Below are positions 1 through 8,500 of a stretch of 17,401 bases of DNA, piece by piece. The stretch lies in contig CANQDB010000016.1 in assembly GCA_947591175.1 (NCBI GenBank), positions 1 to 17,401 of the forward strand, in the 5' to 3' direction. A model generated the notes under the pieces. The model searched no databases and had not been told where the DNA came from. It saw only the letters and a list, made by a program, of their open reading frames with translations. This DNA is from an uncultured Bacilli bacterium. GTDB taxonomy: Bacteria > Bacillota_I > Bacilli_A > RF39 > UBA660. Within the stretch, counting starts at the first letter, position 1, and every line of letters starts with the position of its first letter. A program made the translations under genes and the position numbers.

Positions 1-120
1 ATCATCCAAATCTTGATAATGAATCGATTGTTCCATGATAAATATTGCACTTCTTGCTTTTAAAATTTCATAAAGTTCGCTTGTCGACAATTCCTTAAAG
101 GTTTTAACTTTTAATTCCAT
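1..120 (-). CDS. GNAT acetyltransferase, ElaA-like (5' part only)
   Basis: This is the first 40 codons of a gene that runs off the left edge. The start is ATG at 120, with AGGAG 7 bases upstream. The reading begins MELKVKTFKELSTSELYEIL and continues with KARSAIFIMEQSIHYQDLDD. The pattern 'L..LR..VF..EQ..PYQD.D' is the N-terminal signature of the ElaA branch of GNAT N-acetyltransferases, soluble cytoplasmic enzymes whose acceptor substrate is largely unknown. The acetyl-CoA binding loop lies beyond the window, so the family call rests on the N-terminus alone. The gene starts only 18 bases after the DUF1848 stop, and its ribosome site follows that stop directly, so the two are very probably co-transcribed. 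Confidence 0.8.
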   Translation of the reverse strand, partial: MELKVKTFKELSTSELYEILKARSAIFIMEQSIHYQDLDD

Positions 121-138
121 AGAGAGTTTCTCCTTTTT

Positions 139-1026
139 CTATTTAATTCTTTCTTTTATAATATCACTATTTTGTAAAGTTCCTAACAATAAAGATGAAT
201 TCTTATCGTGTTTAAGCATATTGGAGGTAACCTCTTTTTCCGAAAAGTTAGCGTAACAATATTTACAAAAATGACCACAACTATTGTAGGCGCCAATATC
301 GACCATTTGCACACAATGACATTTCTTTTCTTTGCGAGCAGTCCAGTCTTTATAAATTTTACCGGTTAAGCGAAAAGCAAGTTCGTGTGATAAGCACTCT
401 CCTTTTTTAAAGCCGTATTCACTTAAGTTTCGTTCTTCAAAACAAGTTTGGACGGTCATTCCATGGACTCTCGCACTTTCACTAAAACTTTTGCCGATTG
501 CCATATAGTCAGATTCTGTAAATTTTCTTGGGTTTAATACCTTTAAATTACACCTTACATTTTTACAGTCGTCGATAAAAGAGACGATTATTTGTTTTAC
601 GTACCCATCTAGTAAAGAACACATTTTAGCAAAGGCTTTTTGATGATAGGCTATAGAATATTTATCACTTAGAAATATAGGATCATAACGAACCCATAAA
701 CGTTCAATACCAACTATTTTAGAAAGTTTTTTAATAGAAGCAATTATCTCTTTTTTAGGTGGTACTTTCGGTTCAATATCTTCTTTGTAGGGCGTTAAAG
801 TCACTTGAAAAAGAATTGGTTTATCTATTTCTTTTAAGTGGTCTATTATCGGAAGAGGATTTTTGGTGCAGAAAAGAATGGCCTCGACATTAGCAAAATG
901 AATTCTACTTACTAAAGATGGATTGAAAGGATTACGGACATCGACAAAGCCTTCTTTGTAACGATTTAAAAACCAATCACAATAAAAAGCCACGATATCT
1001 GTCCTACCACTCACATTTAAAATCAT
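139..1026 (-). CDS. DUF1848 family protein, predicted Fe-S protein
   Basis: A 295-residue protein of the DUF1848 family (PF08902), whose function is not known. Seen directly: an N-terminal 'NVSGRTDI' segment, 'CTKNP' near residues 53-57, and a C-terminal cysteine cluster, CGHFCKYCYAN, at about 250-260 (Cys250, Cys254, Cys257; CxxxCxxC), preceded by Cys236 and Cys238. The CxxxCxxC spacing equals that of radical SAM enzymes but sits near the C-terminus rather than the N-terminus, the recognised peculiarity of this family. A 4Fe-4S cluster is therefore likely; a SAM-dependent reaction is only inferred. ATG at 1026 has AGGTGG 9 bases upstream. The length is normal for the family. An ElaA-like acetyltransferase follows in the same transcript, but it does not reveal a pathway. 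Confidence 0.9.
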   Translation of the reverse strand: MILNVSGRTDIVAFYCDWFLNRYKEGFVDVRNPFNPSLVSRIHFANVEAILFCTKNPLPIIDHLKEIDKPILFQVTLTPYKEDIEPKVPPKKEIIASIKKLSKIVGIERLWVRYDPIFLSDKYSIAYHQKAFAKMCSLLDGYVKQIIVSFIDDCKNVRCNLKVLNPRKFTESDYMAIGKSFSESARVHGMTVQTCFEERNLSEYGFKKGECLSHELAFRLTGKIYKDWTARKEKKCHCVQMVDIGAYNSCGHFCKYCYANFSEKEVTSNMLKHDKNSSLLLGTLQNSDIIKERIK

Positions 1027-1053
1027 CCTTTAGCACCACCTATTCGCAATTTC

Positions 1054-1082
1054 AATTTATCATACATAAGTTTGTTGGTCAA
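1054..1082 (-). promoter_or_regulatory. Predicted sigma-70 promoter for the DUF1848 gene
   Basis: On the minus strand TTGACC (1082-1077, five of six matches to the -35 consensus) is separated by 17 bases from TAAATT (1059-1054, four of six). Transcription would start about 20 bases before the DUF1848 start codon. The position between the helicase terminator and the gene supports it, but the -10 is mediocre. Confidence 0.5.
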
Positions 1083-1087
1083 TCTTT

Positions 1088-1126
1088 TTTTTTACAAATA
1101 ACACAAAAACCTCTTTCAAGGTTCTT
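1088..1126 (-). terminator. Probable terminator after the helicase gene
   Basis: On the minus strand an 8-bp stem (AAGAACCT / AGGTTTTT, one G-T pair; arms 1126-1119 and 1112-1105) encloses a 6-base loop. A T-rich stretch with some interruptions follows. It lies 18 bases after the helicase stop codon. The stem is only moderately stable and the T-run is broken, so the call is tentative. Confidence 0.5.
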
Positions 1127-1143
1127 GCAATGTTTATTATTTT

Positions 1144-3438
1144 CTAAACTTCGACTTGATGCTTTTTCTCCTCATCAGTTTCCTTTATTGTACGATACAA
1201 TTCGTTAACAAATTCGCTTCTTTCCTTAGCATCCTTATTAACTAGTAAGTAAACGTTGTTTTTAGTCCTCGTTAAGCCGACATAAAATAGTCTTCTCTCT
1301 TCGGCAAACGGAATTTGTTCTTCTTCAGGATTAGCCGAGAACAAAGACGATAACCAATAGATATCTCTATTTTTGTTTGGAAAATTTTTATTTAAACCAA
1401 TAATGATTACTTCATCTTTAGTTAAACCTTTCGATTTATGAATCGTCATACCATCTATTTCGATATCTTCATAACCGATAAATTCAATTTTAGTACCGAT
1501 GTCATTTCGTAATTCTTCATCTCGAAAACACTCGTTGATAGCCTTATTAGTACGGGCTAAAATTAGAATGTTATGATCTTTTTCTTTGGCATGAATATCT
1601 AAGATCAATTTTTTCAAAGTTTGATATTCTTCACCTGGTTCGAAAAAGCAAAAACGAATGGGCTGTTTATTTTCCTTAGACGAAATTAAATCTTTTTTTA
1701 TTTGGTTCTCATTTTTCATAATAAACTTACCAGAATAATCAATTAACTCTTGACTGTTACGATAAGTATGATTGATTCTCAACAACTTTGCTCCTTCGAA
1801 ATATCTTTGAAAATTGTAAATATATTTTATTTTTGAACCGGCGAAAGCAAAGATCGATTGCCAGTCATCCCCAACCGCGACAACTTTAGCGTGATTACGT
1901 ATGGCTATCTTTTTAGTAAATTCATACCGTTCCTGGGAAATATCCTGATACTCATCGATAATTAGATAATCGAAAGCCAAACGATTAATGTAACCTAGTC
2001 TATTGATATAAAGATTAGCATAATAAATCATATCGCCAAAATCAAAAGCATAGAGATCGACATTACCATAGAGGGCTTTTTGGTAATAACAATAAAATTC
2101 ATTTATATATTTGAATTGTTTGAGAGCCTGTTTTTGTTCTACCGGTGGAAGTTTTTTAATATAGTCGAATATTATCTCTTTGTAACGTTCCCGACTAGGA
2201 GAAGACTTTATTCTATCGATTATACGGTACAAAAAGTTTTTATAAGGATAAACTTGGGCTATAGGTAATTGATCTAACAGTTGAAAAAATATCTCTTTGT
2301 TACTTTTAGGTTGTAAGCGAAAACCATAGGCTAAGAGGCCATCTTTTAAAGTCTTTAAAATATCCTCGCCACGAACTGAATCAATTTTTATAAATCTTGT
2401 ATGATGAGTTTGATGATAAGCTTCTTTCTTTTTTCTTATTTTCTCATAACGAGACATTAAATCATTAGGATAAGTCGAAAGTCCAAAATACTCGACATAA
2501 ACATTTTCAAGGCCCAATTTCAAAGTAAAATCAGGGCGATATGTTCTATTGTCCTCTAGTAATTCAGGATATACTTTTTCATATTCGTAATCGATGCCAT
2601 TGCAATATAAAAAGTTGGCAATTATGGCTTCGCCTTTAGATTTAACAGTTTCATTACGAATAGTTTTAGGTTCTTCTAAATTTAAAAGTTCTTCAATCTT
2701 ATCGTGAACTTCTAAATCCAAATCTATTACTTCGTTTAATTTATCTTTTTTGTATTGTTCAAAGTAGGCTTCATAATTAGGAAATCTAGCAAAATTTTCC
2801 ATAAAGTGTTTGCCAAAGACAAAGTGATTTTGCGTCTTAATAACCTCAAACAATTGGGGAATCTCTTTAACTCTATCTGGGTACGGAAATATTTTCTCTT
2901 TAAAATATTGATAAAATATATTATCGCGTTGATTCTGATCGACAATCGAACATTTCTTCGGTTTGAAGACTTCACGAATATACATCATTCCTAAAGAGTG
3001 AAAAGTCGTAACATGAGCAGGAATTCCAAAATCGATAAGGATTCTCTTTTCTAATTCTTCGGTAGCCTTTCTTGTATAACTCATGACGACGATCTTAGCA
3101 GGATCTATCTTTTTAATATCGACTAAATATTTTACTTTGGAAGCCATCGTCGTCGTTTTACCAGTTCCCGCGCCAGCAATAATTAAAGAGTAGTCTTCAT
3201 CGGTTAAAATGGCTCTCATCTGTTCTTCGTCCAAGTGAATGTTCTTATCGATATCTTGGTACATAGTTTCAAAATAAGATTTATATTTTTGCAAATCTTT
3301 TTTGATAACCTGTTCATTGTATTGATCTAAATTAGAATCACCAGGGATATCAACTAAATTATTCTTTTCTACCAGGTGAAATAAGTGATTGGAAATATAT
3401 TCACCTTGTTCCAACTTCCTTTGAAATTCTTCTTTCAT
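1144..3438 (-). CDS. UvrD/Rep superfamily 1 DNA helicase, helicase IV-like, with nuclease-like insert
   Basis: A 764-residue ATP-dependent DNA helicase acting in DNA repair or recombination. Motifs in order: motif I AGAGTGKTT (88-96); motif Ia 'SYTRKATEEL' (120-129); motif II LIIDEYQD (492-499); motif III AVGDDWQSIFAFAGS (521-535); motif IV 'HTYRNS' (557-562); motif V MTIHKSKG (664-671); motif VI EERRLFYVGLTR (713-724). The form 'GDDWQ.I..F.G' is typical of helicase IV (HelD) relatives rather than UvrD or PcrA. Between motifs Ia and II, residues about 265-350 look like a PD-(D/E)XK-type insert: SKGEAIIANFL (Glu270), RPDFTL (Asp303) and VEYFG (Glu316). Whether it cuts DNA cannot be judged; the last motif has no obvious lysine. 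ATG at 3438 has AGGAG 6 bases upstream. The upstream gene ends 60 bases away, so this may be the last gene of the tag transcript. Confidence 0.9.
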   Translation of the reverse strand: MKEEFQRKLEQGEYISNHLFHLVEKNNLVDIPGDSNLDQYNEQVIKKDLQKYKSYFETMYQDIDKNIHLDEEQMRAILTDEDYSLIIAGAGTGKTTTMASKVKYLVDIKKIDPAKIVVMSYTRKATEELEKRILIDFGIPAHVTTFHSLGMMYIREVFKPKKCSIVDQNQRDNIFYQYFKEKIFPYPDRVKEIPQLFEVIKTQNHFVFGKHFMENFARFPNYEAYFEQYKKDKLNEVIDLDLEVHDKIEELLNLEEPKTIRNETVKSKGEAIIANFLYCNGIDYEYEKVYPELLEDNRTYRPDFTLKLGLENVYVEYFGLSTYPNDLMSRYEKIRKKKEAYHQTHHTRFIKIDSVRGEDILKTLKDGLLAYGFRLQPKSNKEIFFQLLDQLPIAQVYPYKNFLYRIIDRIKSSPSRERYKEIIFDYIKKLPPVEQKQALKQFKYINEFYCYYQKALYGNVDLYAFDFGDMIYYANLYINRLGYINRLAFDYLIIDEYQDISQERYEFTKKIAIRNHAKVVAVGDDWQSIFAFAGSKIKYIYNFQRYFEGAKLLRINHTYRNSQELIDYSGKFIMKNENQIKKDLISSKENKQPIRFCFFEPGEEYQTLKKLILDIHAKEKDHNILILARTNKAINECFRDEELRNDIGTKIEFIGYEDIEIDGMTIHKSKGLTKDEVIIIGLNKNFPNKNRDIYWLSSLFSANPEEEQIPFAEERRLFYVGLTRTKNNVYLLVNKDAKERSEFVNELYRTIKETDEEKKHQVEV

Positions 3439-3498
3439 AGCCGACTCCTATTATTCTAATACTAGTATATCAAATATTATTGGAAGAAGATACTCTTT

Positions 3499-4131
3499 TT
3501 AACTCATATAAGGAACACCAAGTGATTTATAAATTTCGATGGCGCCTTTTGTATGAAATAGTGGAACAACAATCAAGTTATATAAATCATCGATTAGAAT
3601 AATGGCTAAAAGAACAAAGGCTATGGTCATAAAAATCTTTTTAGGTATCTTTTGGGAAAAGTAAATGCACATCGGTAATAAGCCGTAAATTAAGAGTAAT
3701 CCCGAAAGGCCAAAGATAGTCACACTACGTAGGCAGACAAAGCCACCGATATTTCCAAAATTCCATATTTCAGTATTATAATCCCAACACCGCCAACCAT
3801 TAAAGAAAGTATACATGACGTAGCCTGAAGCAAACTCTAAAATACCGCACACTAATAGTCCTATTAAAAATACTTTCCAAGGGTGTTTTCGATGTTTAAA
3901 AGTAAAGAAATAAATACCTAGGGCTCCATAAGCGTAGATATTGATCCATGGTAAAAAGTTACCACCTCGCCAATAAAAAGTTTGCATGCCACCGTTAAAG
4001 AAATAAAAAATGTATTCGTAAACGAAGCCAAAGATGCCTGCTATAACGACGATTAATGCTAATATGGCAAGCATCGTTCCTTTATCTAAATTTGGTTTTT
4101 CTTCTAAATATTGATGGTACCACTTTTTCAT
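3499..4131 (-). CDS. CmpB-family (PF06541) multi-pass membrane protein
   Basis: A 210-residue integral membrane protein with about five to six hydrophobic segments. It belongs to the 'putative ABC-transporter type IV' (CmpB, PF06541) family, whose transport role is unproven. Family features seen: 'FGFVYEYIFYFF' near the N-terminus, and 'CWDYN..IWNFGNIGGFVCL' followed by a long hydrophobic run. The start was set at ATG 4131: this ATG overlaps the TGA of the upstream glycosylase gene (ATGA) and has AAAAGGAG 7 bases before it. A longer frame opens 12 codons upstream inside the glycosylase gene but has no ribosome site. A paralogue lies on the other side of the glycosylase (4783-5442); its core signature 'WDYSN..LNIGGR' matches this one loosely. 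Substrate unknown. Confidence 0.82.
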   Translation of the reverse strand: MKKWYHQYLEEKPNLDKGTMLAILALIVVIAGIFGFVYEYIFYFFNGGMQTFYWRGGNFLPWINIYAYGALGIYFFTFKHRKHPWKVFLIGLLVCGILEFASGYVMYTFFNGWRCWDYNTEIWNFGNIGGFVCLRSVTIFGLSGLLLIYGLLPMCIYFSQKIPKKIFMTIAFVLLAIILIDDLYNLIVVPLFHTKGAIEIYKSLGVPYMS

Positions 4132-4691
4132 AAGTTTTCTCCTTTTTTGTTTGGTGATAAAAAGCATTCTTCATCGTGGGAATTAATAATTCCAACTGCC
4201 TGTAAATAAGCATAAATAGTTGTACTTCCCACAAATTTCATACCTCTATTTTGTAGATCTTTAGAAATACTATCGGATAACTTGGACGTCGTCTTATCAT
4301 GTTCATAGATTATTTCTCCATTCGTAAAAGTTTCTAAATAAGTCTTAAACGTGCCGAACTCTTTTTGAATCTCTATAAATATTTGGGCGTTCTTTATTGC
4401 GCTTTCAATCTTCCTTCTATTACGAATAATCTTTTTATTTTGAAGTAACTCTTCTATTTTAGTTTCACTATATGTTACAATTTTTCTAACATCGAAATTA
4501 TCGAAGGACTTTCTAAAATCTTCTCTTTTATTGAGGACGCATTCCCACGAAAGACCTGCCTGAAACATTTCTAAAAGAAGCATCTCAAAAAGATAAGCAT
4601 CATCCAAACAAAGTTTACCCCACTCTTCATCGTGATACTTAACATAGAGAGGATTATTTAAATTACACCATTTACATCTTTTTTGTTCCAT
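4128..4691 (-). CDS. tag: DNA-3-methyladenine glycosylase I
   Basis: A 187-residue base-excision repair enzyme that removes 3-methyladenine from alkylated DNA. Compared with E. coli Tag, the zinc-binding set is present: Cys6 (RCKWC), His20 (KYHDEEWG), His172 and Cys176 (SHDEEC). The active-site stretch LLLEMFQAGLSW (38-49) keeps the glutamate (Glu41) and tryptophan (Trp49), and 'NRGMKFVGSTTIYAYLQAVG' is the conserved C-terminal block. Length is normal for the family. ATG at 4691 is preceded by AAAAGGAAAAAGATA, an acceptable ribosome site. An extended -10 (TGCTACAAT, 4738-4730) lies upstream without a clear -35. The stop TGA overlaps the next gene's ATG by four bases, so the two are translationally coupled. 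A TGA stop here also argues against a mycoplasma-type code. Confidence 0.95.
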   Translation of the reverse strand: MEQKRCKWCNLNNPLYVKYHDEEWGKLCLDDAYLFEMLLLEMFQAGLSWECVLNKREDFRKSFDNFDVRKIVTYSETKIEELLQNKKIIRNRRKIESAIKNAQIFIEIQKEFGTFKTYLETFTNGEIIYEHDKTTSKLSDSISKDLQNRGMKFVGSTTIYAYLQAVGIINSHDEECFLSPNKKGENL

Positions 4692-4740
4692 TATCTTTTT
4701 CCTTTTCTCTATTTAAGAATATATCATAAATTGTAGCATT

Positions 4741-4778
4741 TTTAAACAAAAGAAAAAGTAGACTCATAAATCTACTTT
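4741..4778 (-). terminator. Rho-independent terminator after the second CmpB-family gene
   Basis: On the minus strand AAAGTAGA (4778-4771) and TCTACTTT (4762-4755) pair perfectly over 8 bp around an 8-base loop. They are followed by TTCTTTTGTTT. The hairpin starts 4 bases after the stop codon at 4783 and separates that gene from the tag transcript. Confidence 0.75.
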
Positions 4779-4782
4779 GAAA

Positions 4783-5442
4783 TTATTTTTTGACGTAACG
4801 GGATGCATTGTAATAATGATTTAGATAATCGTCGTTATAGTAACGATCACAAAGTTCACCAATAAAAGTTTTAGGTTCTAACCCTTTTTGACGATTGGCT
4901 TGTCTTTCCACGGCCACAAAAGAAATTAAGGCATCGAACGATAAGAAGATAAAGAGAAAGTTTGCGAGCTTTGTAGCCGAAGTTTTGGACATCTTGTTAT
5001 ATAGTTTTTCAATTTGGGGATACAATAGATAAATGAAAGCCATAATTAGTAAACCCCAAAAGAGCATAAACGGAAAAGTCGTACGTCCTCCAATATTTAA
5101 GAACTTATTGGAGTAATCCCACGAGACAGTTCCAAAAACTTTCTCTTGTAAAAGACTCATACCAAATTCGTAAGTACCTCCTAAAAGGCAACCATAAATA
5201 TAGTTTTGATACCATTTTCTCTTCTTTAGGCAGAACACTAAGAAAATGAGGACAGCCGCTAAGCCATAGACAGGACTAATTGGGCCATATAAGAATCCTC
5301 TTCTCGGAACCCATGAGAAAACTCCTTTTGATAAGAAAACTTGAATGACATAAAGGATTTCTTCATAGTAGGCTCCGAACACACTACCGATAAAGAAGAT
5401 TAAAATGATTTTGTTAAACAAGGTCTTTTTATCCTTTTCCAT
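4783..5442 (-). CDS. CmpB-family (PF06541) multi-pass membrane protein, paralogue
   Basis: A roughly 219-residue integral membrane protein of PF06541, with an N-terminal 'FFIGSVFGAYYEEILY' segment, 'RRGFLYGPISPVYGL', 'GGTYEFGMSLLQEKVFGTVSWDYSN', and 'LNIGGRTTFPFMLFWG', the typical family order. Four or five hydrophobic helices are visible; the last 50 residues are hydrophilic and rich in Tyr, Asn and Arg. Start: AGGGG (5456-5452) is 9 bases from ATG 5442, but only 3 bases from another in-frame ATG at 5448 and none from an in-frame TTG at 5451. The inner ATG is therefore preferred, with modest certainty. It appears monocistronic, with its own promoter (5485-5513) and terminator (4741-4778). 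Function unknown; transport is only suggested by the family name. Confidence 0.82.
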   Translation of the reverse strand: MEKDKKTLFNKIILIFFIGSVFGAYYEEILYVIQVFLSKGVFSWVPRRGFLYGPISPVYGLAAVLIFLVFCLKKRKWYQNYIYGCLLGGTYEFGMSLLQEKVFGTVSWDYSNKFLNIGGRTTFPFMLFWGLLIMAFIYLLYPQIEKLYNKMSKTSATKLANFLFIFLSFDALISFVAVERQANRQKGLEPKTFIGELCDRYYNDDYLNHYYNASRYVKK

Positions 5443-5484
5443 TTCCATCAACCCCTAGAACAATATCTTCCCTTTTCGTGGCAT

Positions 5485-5513
5485 AGTATACCATAAATCG
5501 CCAATTTTTGCAA
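5485..5513 (-). promoter_or_regulatory. Predicted promoter for the CmpB-family gene at 4783-5442
   Basis: Minus strand: TTGCAA (5513-5508), 17-base spacer, TATACT (5490-5485, five of six), with a TG one base before the -10 (extended -10, TGGTATACT). It lies just after the transporter terminator and about 40 bases before the gene start. Confidence 0.7.
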
Positions 5514-5529
5514 GGTGTTTTCGCTTAAT

Positions 5530-5584
5530 TCCCTTATTTTAAAAAGGCTTCAGTAAAGTCTTGTCAAAACTCACACTGAAGCCT
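5530..5584 (-). terminator. Strong terminator after the MMPL gene
   Basis: Minus strand: AGGCTTCAGT (5584-5575) pairs perfectly over 10 bp with ACTGAAGCCT (5554-5545) around a 20-base loop. TTTTTAAAATAAGG follows. It begins 4 bases after the MMPL stop codon. Confidence 0.85.
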
Positions 5585-5588
5585 AGTT

Positions 5589-8500
5589 TTAAATAAATAT
5601 TTTCTTTAAACGATCCCAGAAAGACAAAGTTGTCGTAGTCTCAGGAGCGGTTATTTTTACTTCGGGTACCTTTTTACCTTCGATGACAAAGATAAATTTA
5701 GTGTCACTGTTATCTAAAGTGCCATCGGTGGCAAAAGATATATAAGCATTACTTAAGTTCATAAGTTCGGTCATTTTATCAGTTATTGGTTTTAGTTTAC
5801 CATAGACCATGTTGGTTATCTTTTGAATTCCTTGTTCGTTAAAACTGTGTATTCCAGCGGCTAGAGTTTGAATACCTTGATCTAGTTCTTGAACACCTTG
5901 ATATAGAGTACCTAAAGAGCTTTGAATTTGACCTAGAGCCACATCTTTTACTTGATTAGCAACTTTAGGAGCAAGGGTTGTGGCAACAGTTGAAGCTGTA
6001 GTTAGAGCTGTTTGTTCACTTACGGTTGGAGCAACTGTTTTAGAAACTTTCTCGGCCACATAGTTACTTGTTTGGAGAGCAACATTTGTCATTTGAGAAG
6101 CCACATTTTCTTTTAAAGCATTAACTACTTCCATATCATATCCAGTTCCTGCAAAAGCAGAACAAGCACTTTGACTTCCCATCGAACAAGCAGCATAAAG
6201 ATTAAAGGTATCGTTACTTCCGCCAAGATAAGTCTTCAAGGTAGCCATGACAGCATTCGTGACATAATTTTTTACAGTGGCGTCATCCGTCGCTAATTGA
6301 CTTTGTACTTGTTCCCAAGTTGCTTCGGCAAGAGCATTTTTATATTCGTCTGTAAAAGTACTTGCTACTGTTGTTTTCGTCTCTTCAGCAATACCACTTA
6401 TTTGATCTTCAGTTAACGCATCCCCTTTATTATTTTCAAGTTCTTTAATAGAACTTGCAAGGGCATTTGTCAATTGACTACTTCCCTCTTTTAATTGATT
6501 TGCTCCTTCTTCGATTGTGTTCATATTAGTTTGAAGGGAATTAACTTGGTTATAAAGAGTACTCATTTTATCAAAAACTTCTAAATCTTCACTATCGATT
6601 AACTTTGGAATAACGACACTATAGATACTAGCAAGTGAAAACTTAGTCGTATCATAACTTAAAGAAACGGTATCTAAATCTTTTAACTCATCTAGTGATA
6701 AGCTTTCATAAAGTCCAGGTGTAGCCATAGCAACAACGATATTCTTAGTACCATTAGAAATAACTTTACCATTAGTAACTGTAACATTCGTATTTGTTTC
6801 ACCATCTAAAATAGTTCCTAAAGTCACTAAGAAAGGTGTGTACAAAGTTTCAATTTTACCATTAACTTTAACAAAATGAGCATCTTGGTTATGATACTTA
6901 AGAGTAATTGTCACTCTTCCACTTTGACCTAACATCTCATCTAGAGTTTTCTCTTCCCCATTTAATTGATAAGACATAGTGACTTGAATTGGCAATTCTT
7001 TATTTGTTTTTCCTTGATAGAAAACGTCTTTTCCTAAAGCATTCCACGTAAGTTTCGTACCATCTTGGGTAAAAGTATTATCGTTATTCGTATTGATAAT
7101 CGATTCAAGAATAGAATAATCTTCTAAAGTATCGAGTTTTTCGGTATTTACAAGTTGCTCGTTAACTAAAGTACTTTGGATAGTTCCATCACTATTAAGC
7201 TTAGTATAGACTGTTTCCTTTTTGGTAAGAGCAAAAACTGATAATGGTTGGAAACTAAGGCCTAAGATAAGAAACCAAAGGGCTAATTTTTTGACATTTT
7301 TAACTAGATTCTTTTTCATCGTTTGATCATTTCCTTTCTTTAATGTCGTCTTTAAAATTAATTTATCGAAAAGTAATAAAATCGAAGGTAATACCATGAT
7401 GACCGTTAACATACTGATGACGGCGCCTCTTGCTAATAGAGAGCAAAGAGAACCAATCATTTCGATTTTCGAGTAGACTCCGACTCCAAATGTAGCAGCA
7501 AAGAAACACATACCACTAGTTAAAATCGAATGTCCACAGTAGTTAAGAGTCTCTAACATTGCTTGTTCTTTAGCTATTTTCCTATTTCGTTTCTCTAAAT
7601 AAGTAGTAGTCATCAAAATGGCATAATCGATGGTAGCCCCTAACTGAATAGTTCCTAAAACGATTGGAGCAATGAATGGTAGAATTGTTCCTCCTAAATA
7701 AGAGATACCCATATTTAAGAAGATAGCAAACTCGATAGTTACGATTAACAAGAACGGTAGGCTAAACGATTTTAAGACGAAGAATAGGATAATAAAGATA
7801 CAAATAATTGACGCGGTATTTACATTATCTAAATCGATAGCACATATCGATACTAAATCGTTCATCAAAGGCCCTTCTCCGGCAACAATTGCTTTTGGGT
7901 CCATCGTTTTAACGAGATCGTTAATCTCTTTGATTTGAGTATTTAGTTCAGTGGTTGCTGTTTCATAGCCTGAATTTACTAAGAGCATCTGGTAGTTTTC
8001 GTTACGAATAAGACTCAAGAAGGATGACGGTAACAAGTCTTCGGTCAAGCCCAATTCATTCAATTTGGCTAACGATAAAGTCCACTCTATTCCATCTAAG
8101 TTTTCGATTCTTTGAACTATTTCGTTAACTTCATCGGTCTTCAAGGAACTATCTAGTAAAATTATTTCAGGGCTCACAATACCATAACTATCTTTTAAGA
8201 CTTTGTTAGTTTCAATACTTTCGAGTGTTTCCGGTAAAGACTTATCTAGTTTATAGTAAACTTCGACGTTTGAATTAGCCCGATACACAGGAATAAATAA
8301 AAGCAAGAAGAGAATGAAAATAGCTATTTTATGTTTGATAACCCATTTGTTCAAGCGATTGAAGTTTGGAAGTAAAGATTTGTGTTTCGTCTTATCGATA
8401 AGTTTATCGAAGACCAGTAAGAGACTTGGAAAAATCGTTAAGACCGCAATTACTCCTAGTAGTACTCCTTTAGACATGACAATTCCAAGGTCAGCTCCTA

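Noticed and set aside
2080..2994. Open frames on either strand overlapping the helicase gene
   Set aside because: They have no ribosome site or recognisable protein features and are shadows of the conserved helicase frame; the same holds for the open frames opposite the transporter, ABC and AAA_14 genes.
1144..3438. The helicase as part of a phage-defence system (such as a helicase plus nuclease pair)
   Set aside because: No partner ATPase, nuclease, methylase or phage-related gene lies beside it; neighbours are a membrane protein and DUF1848. The motifs fit a housekeeping helicase IV relative.
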